A stretch of DNA of 64,000 nucleotides from Cohnella xylanilytica (GTDB taxonomy: Bacteria > Bacillota > Bacilli > Paenibacillales > Paenibacillaceae): contig NZ_JACJVR010000130.1 of assembly GCF_014212175.1 (NCBI RefSeq), positions 29,379 through 93,378 on the forward strand, in the 5' to 3' direction. Positions 1 through 8,149 of this stretch are shown piece by piece. Position 1 is the first letter of the stretch; each line of letters begins with the position of its first letter. A model generated the notes under the pieces. That model made no database searches. It worked only from the letters and a program-made list of their open reading frames with translations, and was not told where the DNA came from. Both the position numbers and the translations under genes were made by a program.

Positions 1-314
1 TGGCCGACGCCGCCGCCGCGGCCGGAATCGGTCCGCGCCAGCTGAGCCGCCTGTTCGCGCGGCGCATGGGAACCTCGTTCCGCTCCGCCCTCGAGGAGAT
101 CCGGACGGAAGCCTGCTGCCGGCTCCTGCGGGACACCCGGATCCCGATCAAGGACCTTCCTCCGAGGGTTGGCTTGGAGCAATGGAAGACGCTAAGCCGC
201 CTGTTCCGGAAGCGAATGGGAACTACGCTCGGCGAATACCGCAGATCCCATTCCCCCGCGCCCGAAGCCGATTCTACGGATTCGGGTTCCTCGCAGCCTG
301 GCATCTCCGGATAA
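1..314 (+). CDS. AraC-family regulator, C-terminal fragment (cut by window edge)
   Basis: The frame is open from base 3 and reads as two helix-turn-helix motifs typical of an AraC/XylS DNA-binding domain: a partial first one (ending QLSRLFARRMGTSFR), then a second ending in SRLFRKRMGTTLGEYRR. The N-terminal sensor part lies outside the window, so the inducer cannot be inferred. The second motif is somewhat degenerate (GLEQWKTLSRLF rather than the usual GF..xS.FSR.F). The stop codon lies 41 bp inside the 3' end of the convergent histidine kinase gene, so the two transcripts overlap tail to tail. Confidence 0.75.
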   Translation, partial: ADAAAAAGIGPRQLSRLFARRMGTSFRSALEEIRTEACCRLLRDTRIPIKDLPPRVGLEQWKTLSRLFRKRMGTTLGEYRRSHSPAPEADSTDSGSSQPGISG

Positions 315-2196
315 TCTCGGAGACGATCGCGCTCTGCAGCGGCTTGCTGATATATTCGTTCATCCCCGCTTCCATGTACCGCTCCCGGTCCCCGACCAGC
401 GCGTTGGCGGTCACGGCCACGATGTACGGCCGTTCCTCGGGCCTCGTCGACCGCAGAATATGCCTCGTCGCCTCGAGTCCGTTCATGACCGGCATCTGGA
501 TGTCCATGAAGACGATGTCGAATCGGCTTCGGCCGACCTGTTCCAGCACTTCGGCGCCGTTGCGAACGGCGACCGGGCGGAAGCCCAGCTTCTCCACCAT
601 TCGGACGAGCACCCTGCGGTTCACGTCGTTATCCTCGGCGACCAGGATCCGAAGAGAATCGCCCGTAAGCCCGGAAGGAGCGGCTTCGGGTTCGCACGGC
701 TCGGTCTCCCGATGGTCCTCGGGCCGAAGCCGAACGTGGAAGCGGAAGACCGTCCCGCCCCCTTCGTTCGGCTCGCAGCGGATCTCGCCGTCCATAAGCT
801 GAATCAGCTTCTTCGTAATCGCCAGCCCCAATCCCGTTCCTTCCGCCCTCCGCGCCATGAAGTGATCCACTTGATAGAACGGCTCGAACAGCTTCTCGAC
901 CTTGTCCTCCGGAATGCCGATTCCCGTATCCCGTACCGCGAAGTGCAGCCGGACCCTGTCCCCTTCCGGCTCGGCCTCGTCGACCGTGATCGAGATGGAG
1001 CCCTCCGGCGTGAACTTGATGGCGTTGCTGGTCAGGTTCATCAGAATTTGCTTCAACTTGAGCGAATCCCCGAACAGCGTCTGCGGAATGCCGGGCCGGA
1101 TCGACACGTTAAGGCGCAGGTTCTTCTCGAGAGCCTTCGGCATCAGCGTGTCGAGCGTCTCCGCGATCGCGCCGCTTAGGCTGAACGGCTCTTCGATCAG
1201 CTCCGCGTTGCCGGATTCGACCTTGGAGAAGTCCAGAATGTCGTTGATGATGGCGAGCAGCGTATCTCCGCTTTTCTTGATAATCGACACATACTCCCTC
1301 TGCTCGGAATCCAGTTCCGTATCCAGCAGCAAGTCCGTCATGCCGATGACGCCGTTCATCGGAGTGCGGATCTCGTGGCTCATCATCGCGAGGAATTCGC
1401 TCTTGACCTCGTTCGTGCGTACCGCGGCTTCCTTCTCGATCAACAGCTTCTTCTGCTCGGTGATGTCCTTGATCAGCAGATAGAACCCGATGTTCTTCTG
1501 GTTGACGATGATGGGGGCGATCGTGACGAGCACTTCCACCGTATGTCCGTCGACATGGGGGACGCTGTCGATCTCTCCTTCGATCTGCGCGTACTGCTCG
1601 TTGTCGGCCAGGATGCGTCCCACGTGGTACTCTCCGATGATATCGGCGATCGGCGTGCCGATCATGTCGGCGACGCGCCTTCCGAGCAGCTTCTCGGCCA
1701 TGACGTTCGCGTTCATGATCTTCCCCTGCAGATCGAACGAGATGATGGCGTCGTGATTGTATTTCTTCAGGGACGTATACCGTTCGACCGTCTCGATCAG
1801 CTTCTGCTCGGCGAGCTTGTTCGCCGAAATGTCGATGATCTGAGCGATGAAGTGCTTCGGACTGGAATCGAGCTCGTCCCGGATAATAGAGACGTGAGTG
1901 GACGTCCAGATGACGCTGCCGTTCTTGTGCCTGTAGCGCTTCTCCTGGGTGAATTCGGAAATTCTCCCATCGACAAGGGCTTGGAAGGAAGCGTCCAGGG
2001 GGTTCTGCGGGTCCGGGTAAGCGAGATCCTCCTGTCTCATCGACAGAAGCTCGTTCCGGTCGTAGCCGAAGATGCGGCAAGCCGCCGGATTGACTCGGAT
2101 CCACCTTCGATCGAGCGATAGCATCACGATTCCGATGGGCGTATGGTTAAACAAGTGTTCGAAAAGAGTATTCGGCTGGAGCTGCGTGTTCTCCAT
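274..2196 (-). CDS. Hybrid sensor histidine kinase/response regulator, PAS-PAS-HisKA-HATPase-REC
   Basis: Likely a cytoplasmic signalling kinase: no membrane segment is visible. Two PAS domains (about residues 10-120 and 130-250) precede a HisKA dimerisation domain with the phospho-acceptor His in SHEIRTPMNGV (about residue 274), a HATPase domain with DTGIGIPED and GTGLGLAI boxes, and a C-terminal receiver domain with VAEDND and the acceptor Asp in FMDIQMPVMNG. The start at 2196 (MENTQLQ) was preferred over an in-frame start at 2280 because the PAS domain begins directly after it. The N-terminal extension from 2280 is basic and low in structure. It has no dedicated response regulator next to it, so output may go through phosphorelay to an unlinked protein. 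Confidence 0.9.
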   Translation of the reverse strand: MENTQLQPNTLFEHLFNHTPIGIVMLSLDRRWIRVNPAACRIFGYDRNELLSMRQEDLAYPDPQNPLDASFQALVDGRISEFTQEKRYRHKNGSVIWTSTHVSIIRDELDSSPKHFIAQIIDISANKLAEQKLIETVERYTSLKKYNHDAIISFDLQGKIMNANVMAEKLLGRRVADMIGTPIADIIGEYHVGRILADNEQYAQIEGEIDSVPHVDGHTVEVLVTIAPIIVNQKNIGFYLLIKDITEQKKLLIEKEAAVRTNEVKSEFLAMMSHEIRTPMNGVIGMTDLLLDTELDSEQREYVSIIKKSGDTLLAIINDILDFSKVESGNAELIEEPFSLSGAIAETLDTLMPKALEKNLRLNVSIRPGIPQTLFGDSLKLKQILMNLTSNAIKFTPEGSISITVDEAEPEGDRVRLHFAVRDTGIGIPEDKVEKLFEPFYQVDHFMARRAEGTGLGLAITKKLIQLMDGEIRCEPNEGGGTVFRFHVRLRPEDHRETEPCEPEAAPSGLTGDSLRILVAEDNDVNRRVLVRMVEKLGFRPVAVRNGAEVLEQVGRSRFDIVFMDIQMPVMNGLEATRHILRSTRPEERPYIVAVTANALVGDRERYMEAGMNEYISKPLQSAIVSEIIRRCQAARNPNP

Positions 2197-2324
2197 TATT
2201 GCGGGGCCCCCGTTCACTGGCTGCCGGCATCTGCGTTGGAGCGAACCCTCTCCCATGCGCCGGGTTGCAGGTATTGACACAACAATTAACCCGAATTCGG
2301 CGATGTTGAATCACCGGCTTCGAA

Positions 2325-2963
2325 TCAAGGCCAGACGGACCTCGCGTATTGCGCGAATTCCTCGATCGTCCGGCACATGGCGTCGGGCTTCATCGTCGAC
2401 AGCTTCTCGGGTTCGGCCGTCTCGGCCCATGCCGCGGCGACGACCTGGACCCCGGCTTCGCGCGAGGCCGTGACGTCGCTCGGGGAGTCCCCGACGTAGA
2501 CCGTCGCTTCGGGCGAGACCCCGAGCTTCTCCAGAACGCCCGCGATTCCTTCCACCTTGCGCGGTCCGAGAGGCGACCCCGTCTCGACCGCCTCGAAATA
2601 GCGTCCGAGCCCGAACGCCTCGAGCGTAATATCGGCGCTGCGCCCCCCCTTGCCCGTCACCAGGGCGATGCGGACTCCCCGGCTTCGCAGATGCTCCAGA
2701 ACGTCCACGATCCCGTCGAACGGAGCGGGGCACATGCCGTGAAGCTCGCGATAATGGGCGAGATAATCTTCGACCCCGCGATCGTAATGCTCCGGGATGA
2801 GCGCGGAGATCGTCCCTTCCTCGGACGGACCGAACGTGGCGACGATCTCTTCGTCGCTAAGAACGCGTCCGGCGAGCGGCTCGATCGACTTCTTGAACGC
2901 GGCGATGCAGAGCGGAAGCGTGTTGCCGAGAGTCCCGTCGAGGTCGAAAATAATCGCTTTCAC
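2325..2963 (-). CDS. HAD-superfamily hydrolase (phosphoglycolate phosphatase/PpaX-like)
   Basis: A 212-residue haloacid-dehalogenase phosphatase. Motif I is FDLDGT with the nucleophile Asp7 and acid Asp9. A helical cap follows (about 15-80). Motif II is the Thr in LVTGKGG, the lysine motif is in GPRKVEG, and motif III is VGDSPSD. Length and cap type match the subfamily of phosphoglycolate phosphatase Gph and pyrophosphatase PpaX. Sequence alone does not fix the substrate; related enzymes act on small phosphate esters or pyrophosphate. It lies 128 bp upstream of the hybrid kinase on the same strand. Confidence 0.88.
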   Translation of the reverse strand: MKAIIFDLDGTLGNTLPLCIAAFKKSIEPLAGRVLSDEEIVATFGPSEEGTISALIPEHYDRGVEDYLAHYRELHGMCPAPFDGIVDVLEHLRSRGVRIALVTGKGGRSADITLEAFGLGRYFEAVETGSPLGPRKVEGIAGVLEKLGVSPEATVYVGDSPSDVTASREAGVQVVAAAWAETAEPEKLSTMKPDAMCRTIEEFAQYARSVWP

Positions 2964-3081
2964 TTGGTTTCTCCTCCCTATTCGTGCGTCTTCTATTTAT
3001 ATTGGCGATCTCGGCCCCGATTCCTTCCGCCGTCCCGCTTCCCCCGGCGTTGAAGACGGCCGATTGCCCTGCGGAACGCAG

Positions 3082-3113
3082 CCGGCCGCTCCTTCAAGCG
3101 AAGGACCGGCCGG
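3082..3113 (-). terminator. GC-rich hairpin after the DinB gene
   Basis: CCGGCCG (3082-3088), a C mismatch, then TCCTT pair with AAGGA, a C mismatch and CGGCCGG (3107-3113) around a 6-nt loop. It starts about 10 nt beyond the DinB stop codon in the direction of transcription. No U-tract follows, so intrinsic termination is uncertain; it may act as a 3' stabiliser. Confidence 0.4.
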
Positions 3114-3122
3114 GAGAGGGAC

Positions 3123-3617
3123 TTATGAACGCGGGGGCTCCGCCGGCTCGATCAAGCCTTTGCGGATCGCGTTGGCGGAGACGGGCGCTCGGCCCAGTTC
3201 TCGGGACCAGACCGACAGCTGCCCCATGTGATGGATCTCATGGGCGATGACGTGGCGCATTACTTCTCCCCACGCATGCTTCTCGACCTTGCCGTCCGGC
3301 GTATCGTTGTACAGAACTCTCGTCTCCATCGAGTCCTCCCAACGGCTCACGAAGTCTTCGACGTCGGGACGGAAGAGCCGGTCCAACTCCCGCACCTTCT
3401 CCAGGGAGGCGTAATCTTCGAAGCTCTCCTCGAAATCCGGCTTCCCTTGAAGTACGCGAATCCAGCTCCATTCCACGTCGACGACATGGAACAGAGTCCG
3501 CAGGATGCTCCCGACGCCGCCCGTTCTCTCGCGCAGCAGCTCTTCCGGCGGAACCTCCTCGCACCATCGGTACCACTGCTCTCTGACGATCCGGTTATAG
3601 CGGAAAAAAAGCTGCAT
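3123..3617 (-). CDS. DinB/YfiT-type four-helix metalloprotein
   Basis: A 164-residue protein with the pattern of the DinB family: an early His in LFHVVDVEWSW (about residue 44) and the paired histidines in VIAHEIHHMGQL (about 127-131), which together form the metal site in this fold. The family includes thiol-dependent S-transferases (bacillithiol or mycothiol users) and many uncharacterised stress proteins; which applies here cannot be told. It starts 37 bp downstream of the metE stop on the same strand, so it may be transcribed with metE. The ATG at 3617 follows GGAGGGAGAAGG. Confidence 0.85.
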   Translation of the reverse strand: MQLFFRYNRIVREQWYRWCEEVPPEELLRERTGGVGSILRTLFHVVDVEWSWIRVLQGKPDFEESFEDYASLEKVRELDRLFRPDVEDFVSRWEDSMETRVLYNDTPDGKVEKHAWGEVMRHVIAHEIHHMGQLSVWSRELGRAPVSANAIRKGLIEPAEPPRS

Positions 3618-3654
3618 CCTTCTCCCTCCTTGCCGGACGTCGAACGCAAGTCCG

Positions 3655-5982
3655 TCAGACTATGTTTTCCCCGCCCGGTTCGGGAATCCTTCTTCGCGTC
3701 GAAGATCCGTACTTCGCGCGAGCCGAGCGGGCGGCCTTCACCATGTGCCCGAGCGCGGCCTCCGTCTCCTCTCGCCCTCGCGTCTTCAGCCCGCAATCCG
3801 GGTTGATCCAGAACAGCTTCGGATCCAGGACGCGCAGCGCGCGGTGGATCGTCGCCTCCATCTCCTCCGCCGCCGGGACGCGAGGACTGTGAATGTCATA
3901 GACGCCGAGGCCGATGCCGAGCGGGTACGTCTCCCTCTCGAAGGAGTCGAGAAGCTCGCCGTGGCTGCGGGACGACTCGATCGAGATCACGTCCGCGTCC
4001 ATCGCTTCGATCGATCCGATCATGTCCTGGAACTCGCAATAGCACATATGGGTGTGGATCTGCGTCGTATCCTTCACGGCGCAGGTGGCCATGCGGAACG
4101 CCCGTACCGCCCAATCCAGATAAGCTTGGCGCTGAGACGCCTTCAGAGGCAGCCCCTCGCGGACGGCGGGCTCGTCGACCTGGATCATGCCGATTCCCGC
4201 CTTCTCCAGCGCTTCGACTTCCCGGCGCAGCGCGTAAGCCAGCTGATAGGCGACTTCCTCCCGCGGGAGATCGTCCCGAACGAACGACCAGTTGAGAATC
4301 GTGATGGGCCCCGTCAGCATTCCCTTGACCGGCCGGGTCGTGAGCGATTGCGCATAGGCCGTCTCCTTCACGGTCATCGGCTCCCGGAATGCGACGTCGC
4401 CGTAGATGATTGGAGGCTTGACGCAGCGGGAACCGTACGACTGCACCCATCCGTACCGGGTGAAGGCGAAGCCGTCCAGCTTCTCTCCGAAGAACTCGAC
4501 CATGTCCGTCCGTTCGAATTCGCCGTGAACGAGCACGTCGAGGCCGATCTTCTCCTGCAGACCGATCCATTCTTCGATACGGCCGCGAATGAATTCCTCG
4601 TACCTCTCTTCCGTCCATTCTCCCTTGCGCCACAGCTCGCGAGCCTTCCGCACCTCCGCCGTCTGCGGGAAGCTGCCGATCGTCGTCGTCGGGAAGAGCG
4701 GAAGCCGCCACTTCTCCTCCTGGACGGCACGCCGCTCCGCGAACGGCTTCGAGCGAGCCGGCGAAGCCGCGCGCAGCTCTTCGACCGCCTCCCGCACGTC
4801 CCGCCGCTGCCGGGCCGGACTGTCCGCCATCGCCCGGAGAGCGGAATCGCAGCCAGCCAGCTCCTCCGCCGGCTCGCCTTCTCCGAGGCGCGCGGTTCTC
4901 GCCAGCCAGACGGCCTCCGCGAGCTTCTCGTCGGCGAACGACAGCGCCTCCTTCAAGGCCGGAGGCAGCCGATCCTCTCTTGCCTTCGACACCGGCACGT
5001 GCAGCAGGCTGCAGGACGTTTGCACAATAAGCCTGTCGTCCGGAACGAACCCGCGCAGCCGGTCGAGAAGCGCCCGCTTCTCCCGCAGGTCGGCTCTCCA
5101 CACGCCGCGGCCGTCGACGATTCCGGCGCCGAGGATCTTATCCCCCGGGAAGCCGTGCGCTTCGAGCGAAGCCAGGTTGCCGGCGAGGCCGCGAGCCAGA
5201 TCCAGTCCGATGCCGCGGACGGGAAGCTCGGCGATGCGGTCGTAGCGATCCGCCGATTCGAAGTACGTCTGCAGCATGACGTTCAGCTCGGGAACCGCCT
5301 TCGCGATCTCCCCGTACGCGAACTCGAGGCGCCGCATATCCTCCTCGGACAGTTCGGCCGCGACGATCGGCTCGTCGACCTGCACCCAGGCCGCCCCTTC
5401 GTCCGCCAGCTCCCGGAACACCCTTAGGTACAAGGGCAGCAGCTTCTCCAGCCAGGAGTCGGCCTGCTCGGGCGGATAGCCCTTGGACAGCTTCAGGAAC
5501 GTAACCGGACCGAGGATAACCGGCTTCCCTTCGATGCCGAGCTCCTCCTTCGCTTCCCGGTACGCTCGCAAGGGGCCGTTGAACGTCAGAGCGGGATTCG
5601 TTCCGTTCAGCTCGGGGACGATGTAGTGGTAGTTGGTGTCGAACCACTTCGTCATCTCGCAGGCGGCCGCGTCCTTCGAGCCGCGAGCCATCGCGTAGTA
5701 GACCGACAGGGGAACGGGTCCTCCGCCATAGCGGAACCGAGGCGGCACGAGGCCGAACATCGCGGCCGTGTCGAGAACGTGGTCGTAATAGCTGAAGTCG
5801 TGAACCGGAATAAGGTCGATCCCCAGCTCCTTCTGCTTCCTTAAGCGGCCGAGCCGTATGGCCTTCAGCTCCGCGTGAAGATCGTCCTCTCCGAGCTTCC
5901 CCGCCCAGAACGCTTCGATCGCCTTCTTCCATTCCCGGTTATCGCCGATTCGCGGATAACCTAACGCGCTGCTTCGAATCAT
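3655..5982 (-). CDS. metE: Cobalamin-independent methionine synthase
   Basis: Catalyses methyl transfer from 5-methyltetrahydropteroyltri-glutamate to homocysteine, the last step of methionine synthesis, in the cytoplasm. The 775-residue length is full for the two-barrel MetE family. The N-terminal barrel starts with SSALGYPRIGDNREWKKA, and the C-terminal barrel starts at FPTTTIGSFPQT. The zinc ligands are visible in HTHMCYCEF (His and Cys, about residue 650) and NPDCGLKTRG (Cys, about 735). The 5' region does not show an S-box riboswitch; instead it has a short dyad (6084-6099) of the type bound by LysR-family proteins. Confidence 0.97.
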   Translation of the reverse strand: MIRSSALGYPRIGDNREWKKAIEAFWAGKLGEDDLHAELKAIRLGRLRKQKELGIDLIPVHDFSYYDHVLDTAAMFGLVPPRFRYGGGPVPLSVYYAMARGSKDAAACEMTKWFDTNYHYIVPELNGTNPALTFNGPLRAYREAKEELGIEGKPVILGPVTFLKLSKGYPPEQADSWLEKLLPLYLRVFRELADEGAAWVQVDEPIVAAELSEEDMRRLEFAYGEIAKAVPELNVMLQTYFESADRYDRIAELPVRGIGLDLARGLAGNLASLEAHGFPGDKILGAGIVDGRGVWRADLREKRALLDRLRGFVPDDRLIVQTSCSLLHVPVSKAREDRLPPALKEALSFADEKLAEAVWLARTARLGEGEPAEELAGCDSALRAMADSPARQRRDVREAVEELRAASPARSKPFAERRAVQEEKWRLPLFPTTTIGSFPQTAEVRKARELWRKGEWTEERYEEFIRGRIEEWIGLQEKIGLDVLVHGEFERTDMVEFFGEKLDGFAFTRYGWVQSYGSRCVKPPIIYGDVAFREPMTVKETAYAQSLTTRPVKGMLTGPITILNWSFVRDDLPREEVAYQLAYALRREVEALEKAGIGMIQVDEPAVREGLPLKASQRQAYLDWAVRAFRMATCAVKDTTQIHTHMCYCEFQDMIGSIEAMDADVISIESSRSHGELLDSFERETYPLGIGLGVYDIHSPRVPAAEEMEATIHRALRVLDPKLFWINPDCGLKTRGREETEAALGHMVKAARSARAKYGSSTRRRIPEPGGENIV

Positions 5983-6083
5983 CTGCTTCCTCTCCCTTGT
6001 TCCATGCTTCGATGTTCGGCGGCCGAACCCGCCATTACTGCCAAGATATCATGGAGCAACGGTTATTACGTAACTCGAATAAA

Positions 6084-6099
6084 CTATATCCAGCTATAG
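6084..6099. promoter_or_regulatory. Candidate LysR-type operator upstream of metE
   Basis: The dyad CTATA-N6-TATAG lies 102 bp upstream of the metE start, inside an AT-rich stretch (about 6061-6118) that stands out from the GC-rich surroundings. A second half-site-like CTATA lies at 6108-6112. T-N11-A type dyads are the usual targets of LysR regulators such as MetR/CmbR, which control methionine genes in other bacteria. No such regulator gene is in the window; the assignment is inference. Confidence 0.4.
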
Positions 6100-6120
6100 C
6101 CAATACCTATACCCACAAAA

Positions 6121-6155
6121 GTCGCGGCCTAAGCTTGCAACTTCGCGGCCGCGAC
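6121..6155 (-). terminator. Hairpin between the anti-sigma operon and metE
   Basis: GTCGCGGCC (6121-6129) pairs perfectly with GGCCGCGAC (6147-6155) around a 17-nt loop. Read on the minus strand it is followed by TTTTGTGGG, so it could end transcripts coming from the sigma/anti-sigma operon before metE. It also sits in the 5' leader of the small plus-strand gene at 6202. Confidence 0.4.
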
Positions 6156-6201
6156 GGGGAAGATGGGAACTGCGATAACGCTTCGACGAAGGAGGATGCC
6201 G

Positions 6202-6420
6202 ATGGCCGCCATGAAGCTGTACCGGGACGGCGAGCGTCCCGATCTCGCCGCGCGGCTGAAGAACGAAGGGGTTCCCGTCCGCATCTACGTCACCTACGGC
6301 GACGAACGGTTCCTTTACCTATGCCGCCGGATCGCGGAATACCCGCCGAACCTGTACGAAGCCGGCACTCGCTTGATCCGAGGAGATAGCGATCCCTTGC
6401 TCCTCTATTCATTGGACTGA
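6202..6420 (+). CDS. Small protein of unknown function (72 aa)
   Basis: I do not recognise this protein. The start at 6202 is set by GGAGG at 6191-6195, 6 nt upstream; two other in-frame ATGs (6196, 6211) have poor spacing. The product is a compact mixed-charge polypeptide (KLYRDGERPDLAARLK ... VYVTYGDERFLYLC-like core) without signal peptide or membrane segment. Its last 16 bp overlap the 3' end of the convergent anti-sigma gene. Codon use resembles the neighbours. Likely real given the ribosome binding site, but unproven. Confidence 0.55.
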   Translation: MAAMKLYRDGERPDLAARLKNEGVPVRIYVTYGDERFLYLCRRIAEYPPNLYEAGTRLIRGDSDPLLLYSLD

Positions 6421-7454
6421 TTTTGGCGCGCGGCCTCGGCTGCTTCCTGTTCCGTCGGCTCCCGGACCTCGACGACCACCGTTCCGAACCACCGTTCATT
6501 GATCGTGACGACGAGCTTCCAGGCGCCGGCGGAGGGCAGCATCATGCTGCTCGGAATGGCGGCGTCCGCTCCGTTATGGGGGGAAGGACGCACCTGGCCT
6601 TCGAACACCTTGACGAGCTCGCCGCTCCCCCGCTTGACTCCGAACACTTGGAAGTCGCCGCCGATCTCCTCGTCCGTCCCCCAGAAATGCCACATGTACT
6701 TGTTCCCCTTGCCCGCGACGAAGCCGGGGTGGATAAAGGCGAGTTTGTCCTTCACGCCCGTCATCTCGAAGGGACCCGAGACGAACGAACCGCTGGGCTT
6801 CCACGAGTCTGCCGCTTCCGGTACGTTCAGCACGACATCCCCCTGCGGCTCTCCGTCGAGCGACAGCTGGAACTTCCATTCGCCTCCAAGGGGCAAGGCC
6901 AGGTCTGTTGCGAGCCTCGTCTGGTCGACCGCTCCGAACGCGGAAGACAAATGGCGATCGAATTCGACGGCTGTCGTCTCGTCGATCGTCGTCTCCGGCA
7001 GCTCCACGAGCGTCAGCCCCGTCTGTCGGTGGGTGGCCACGATTCTCGCCTTGTGTCCCATCAGTTCCGCCAGCGGCTTGCGAATCATCCACCCGGCCCC
7101 GGCCGGCTTGCCGGCGACGAGATCGCCTCCGGGGAACACTTCCCATTGCACGACGCCGCCGACTTCGTATTGCGACCGGGGGAGCCACGATTCGTCCCCG
7201 GCGGGACCCGCGATCCCCGGCGCGCCGGAACTCGGGATTCCTAGCGAAGCCGCGGCGACGAGAACGAGCAGCAGCGCGGCGGCGGCGACGGCGGCGCGCT
7301 TCTTCAGGCGGGGGCGAGCGAAGCCGGACTCCGGGCCGGAGCGCAGAGCCGTGCGCAGAGCCTCCTTCTTCTCCTCCGTCCAAGCCGGCGACTCGAACGG
7401 CGTCTCGGTCAGCCCGGCGTACCAGCCGGGTCTGGCCTTCATCTTGTCGTTCAT
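6405..7454 (-). CDS. Probable membrane anti-sigma factor with DUF4871-like outer domain
   Basis: Begins in an ATGA overlap with the stop codon of the ECF sigma gene, so the two are translationally coupled, the usual arrangement for a sigma factor and its anti-sigma. The 349-residue product has a short cytoplasmic part (about 1-50), one membrane segment (about 53-72, AAAALLLVLVAAASLGI) and a large outer domain. The outer domain contains MWHFWGTDEEIGG and a final beta-rich part ending in ERWFGTVVVEV, resembling Bacillus YhfM/DUF4871 proteins. No classic zinc HxxxCxxC anti-sigma motif is visible in the cytoplasmic part, so the anti-sigma role rests on gene context. Confidence 0.7.
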   Translation of the reverse strand: MNDKMKARPGWYAGLTETPFESPAWTEEKKEALRTALRSGPESGFARPRLKKRAAVAAAALLLVLVAAASLGIPSSGAPGIAGPAGDESWLPRSQYEVGGVVQWEVFPGGDLVAGKPAGAGWMIRKPLAELMGHKARIVATHRQTGLTLVELPETTIDETTAVEFDRHLSSAFGAVDQTRLATDLALPLGGEWKFQLSLDGEPQGDVVLNVPEAADSWKPSGSFVSGPFEMTGVKDKLAFIHPGFVAGKGNKYMWHFWGTDEEIGGDFQVFGVKRGSGELVKVFEGQVRPSPHNGADAAIPSSMMLPSAGAWKLVVTINERWFGTVVVEVREPTEQEAAEAARQNQSNE

Positions 7455-8002
7455 GAATCGGCACCTTCTTCCATCAGCAGAATCTCCATGCGAGCGCGGG
7501 CGCGATGCAGCCGGGACTTGACCGTGCCTTCCGAGACGTTCAACACGCGGGCGATCTCCGAGTAAGACAAGCCGTGATGCGCGTCGAGCAGGAGCACCTC
7601 CCGCTGCTTGACGGGCAGCTTCATCACGGAACGCCAGATCGCGCGGATCCCCATCTTCTCGAGCGCTTCCTGCTCGGCCGACCGCTGGCTCGAGCTCGGG
7701 CGGACGAAGCCGACGAGACGGACGCGCCGGACGAACGAGGACTTCCGCCAATTGAGCGACGCGTTCCGGGCGATCGCCAGCAGCCACGTCTTCGGAGCGC
7801 TTCTCCCCTCGAACCGGCGGAGACCGCGCAGAGCGCTCAGGAACACCTCCTGCGTCAGATCGTCGGCGGCTTCGCGATCGCGCGTGAGCAAGAAGACGTA
7901 GTTCCAGACGTCGCCGGAGTAGGCTTCCATCAAGTCTTCGACGATCCAGCGGACGTTGTCGTCCGTAATCCGGATGCCTTTCAAATACTCCAAGCCCCTC
8001 AC
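7451..8002 (-). CDS. ECF RNA polymerase sigma factor
   Basis: A 183-residue sigma-70 family factor with region 2 (DREAADDLTQEVFLSALRGL, then SAPKTWLLAIARNASLNWRK) and region 4 (LPVKQREVLLLDAHHGLSYSEIARVLNVSEGTVKSRLHRAR), and nothing between except a short linker, as in ECF sigma factors. It should direct polymerase to a stress regulon including its own promoter at 8012-8039. The annotated start is GTG at 8002; TTG at 7993 after AGGTGAGG is an alternative. Either start lies within about 12 nt of the predicted transcription start. Confidence 0.92.
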   Translation of the reverse strand: MRGLEYLKGIRITDDNVRWIVEDLMEAYSGDVWNYVFLLTRDREAADDLTQEVFLSALRGLRRFEGRSAPKTWLLAIARNASLNWRKSSFVRRVRLVGFVRPSSSQRSAEQEALEKMGIRAIWRSVMKLPVKQREVLLLDAHHGLSYSEIARVLNVSEGTVKSRLHRARARMEILLMEEGADS

Positions 8003-8011
8003 CTCTACCCA

Positions 8012-8039
8012 TTAGACAACGCGCGCTTCGTTTTGTTCC
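8012..8039 (-). promoter_or_regulatory. ECF-type promoter of the sigma operon
   Basis: On the minus strand GGAAC (8039-8035) and GTCTAA (8017-8012) are separated by 17 bp. This is the canonical GGAAC/GTCTAA layout of ECF promoters of the RpoE kind. Its position immediately upstream of the ECF sigma gene implies autoregulation, which is usual for these systems. Confidence 0.65.
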
Positions 8040-8100
8040 GAATTTCCTTCCATTTCCGCGATAATCGAACCCCTATTCGCCTTGTCCGATCCGCTCCCGT

Positions 8101-8138
8101 AAAACAGAGAACCGGCCCCGCTCTATCGCAGGACCGGT
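8101..8138 (-). terminator. Intrinsic terminator of the FAD oxidoreductase gene
   Basis: An 11-bp stem (8111-8121 with 8128-8138, two G-U pairs) and a 6-nt loop, followed on the minus strand by TCTCTGTTTT. It lies 12 bp beyond the stop of the gene at 8150. Confidence 0.75.
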
Positions 8139-8149
8139 CCGAAGGTCGA

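Noticed and set aside
3745..5427. 560-codon open frame on the plus strand
   Set aside because: Antisense shadow of metE in GC-rich DNA; arginine-rich, no motif.
5983..6180. S-box or T-box riboswitch upstream of metE
   Set aside because: I could not find the conserved S-box helices or a T-box sequence; only a short dyad and one hairpin are visible. A covariance search would settle it.
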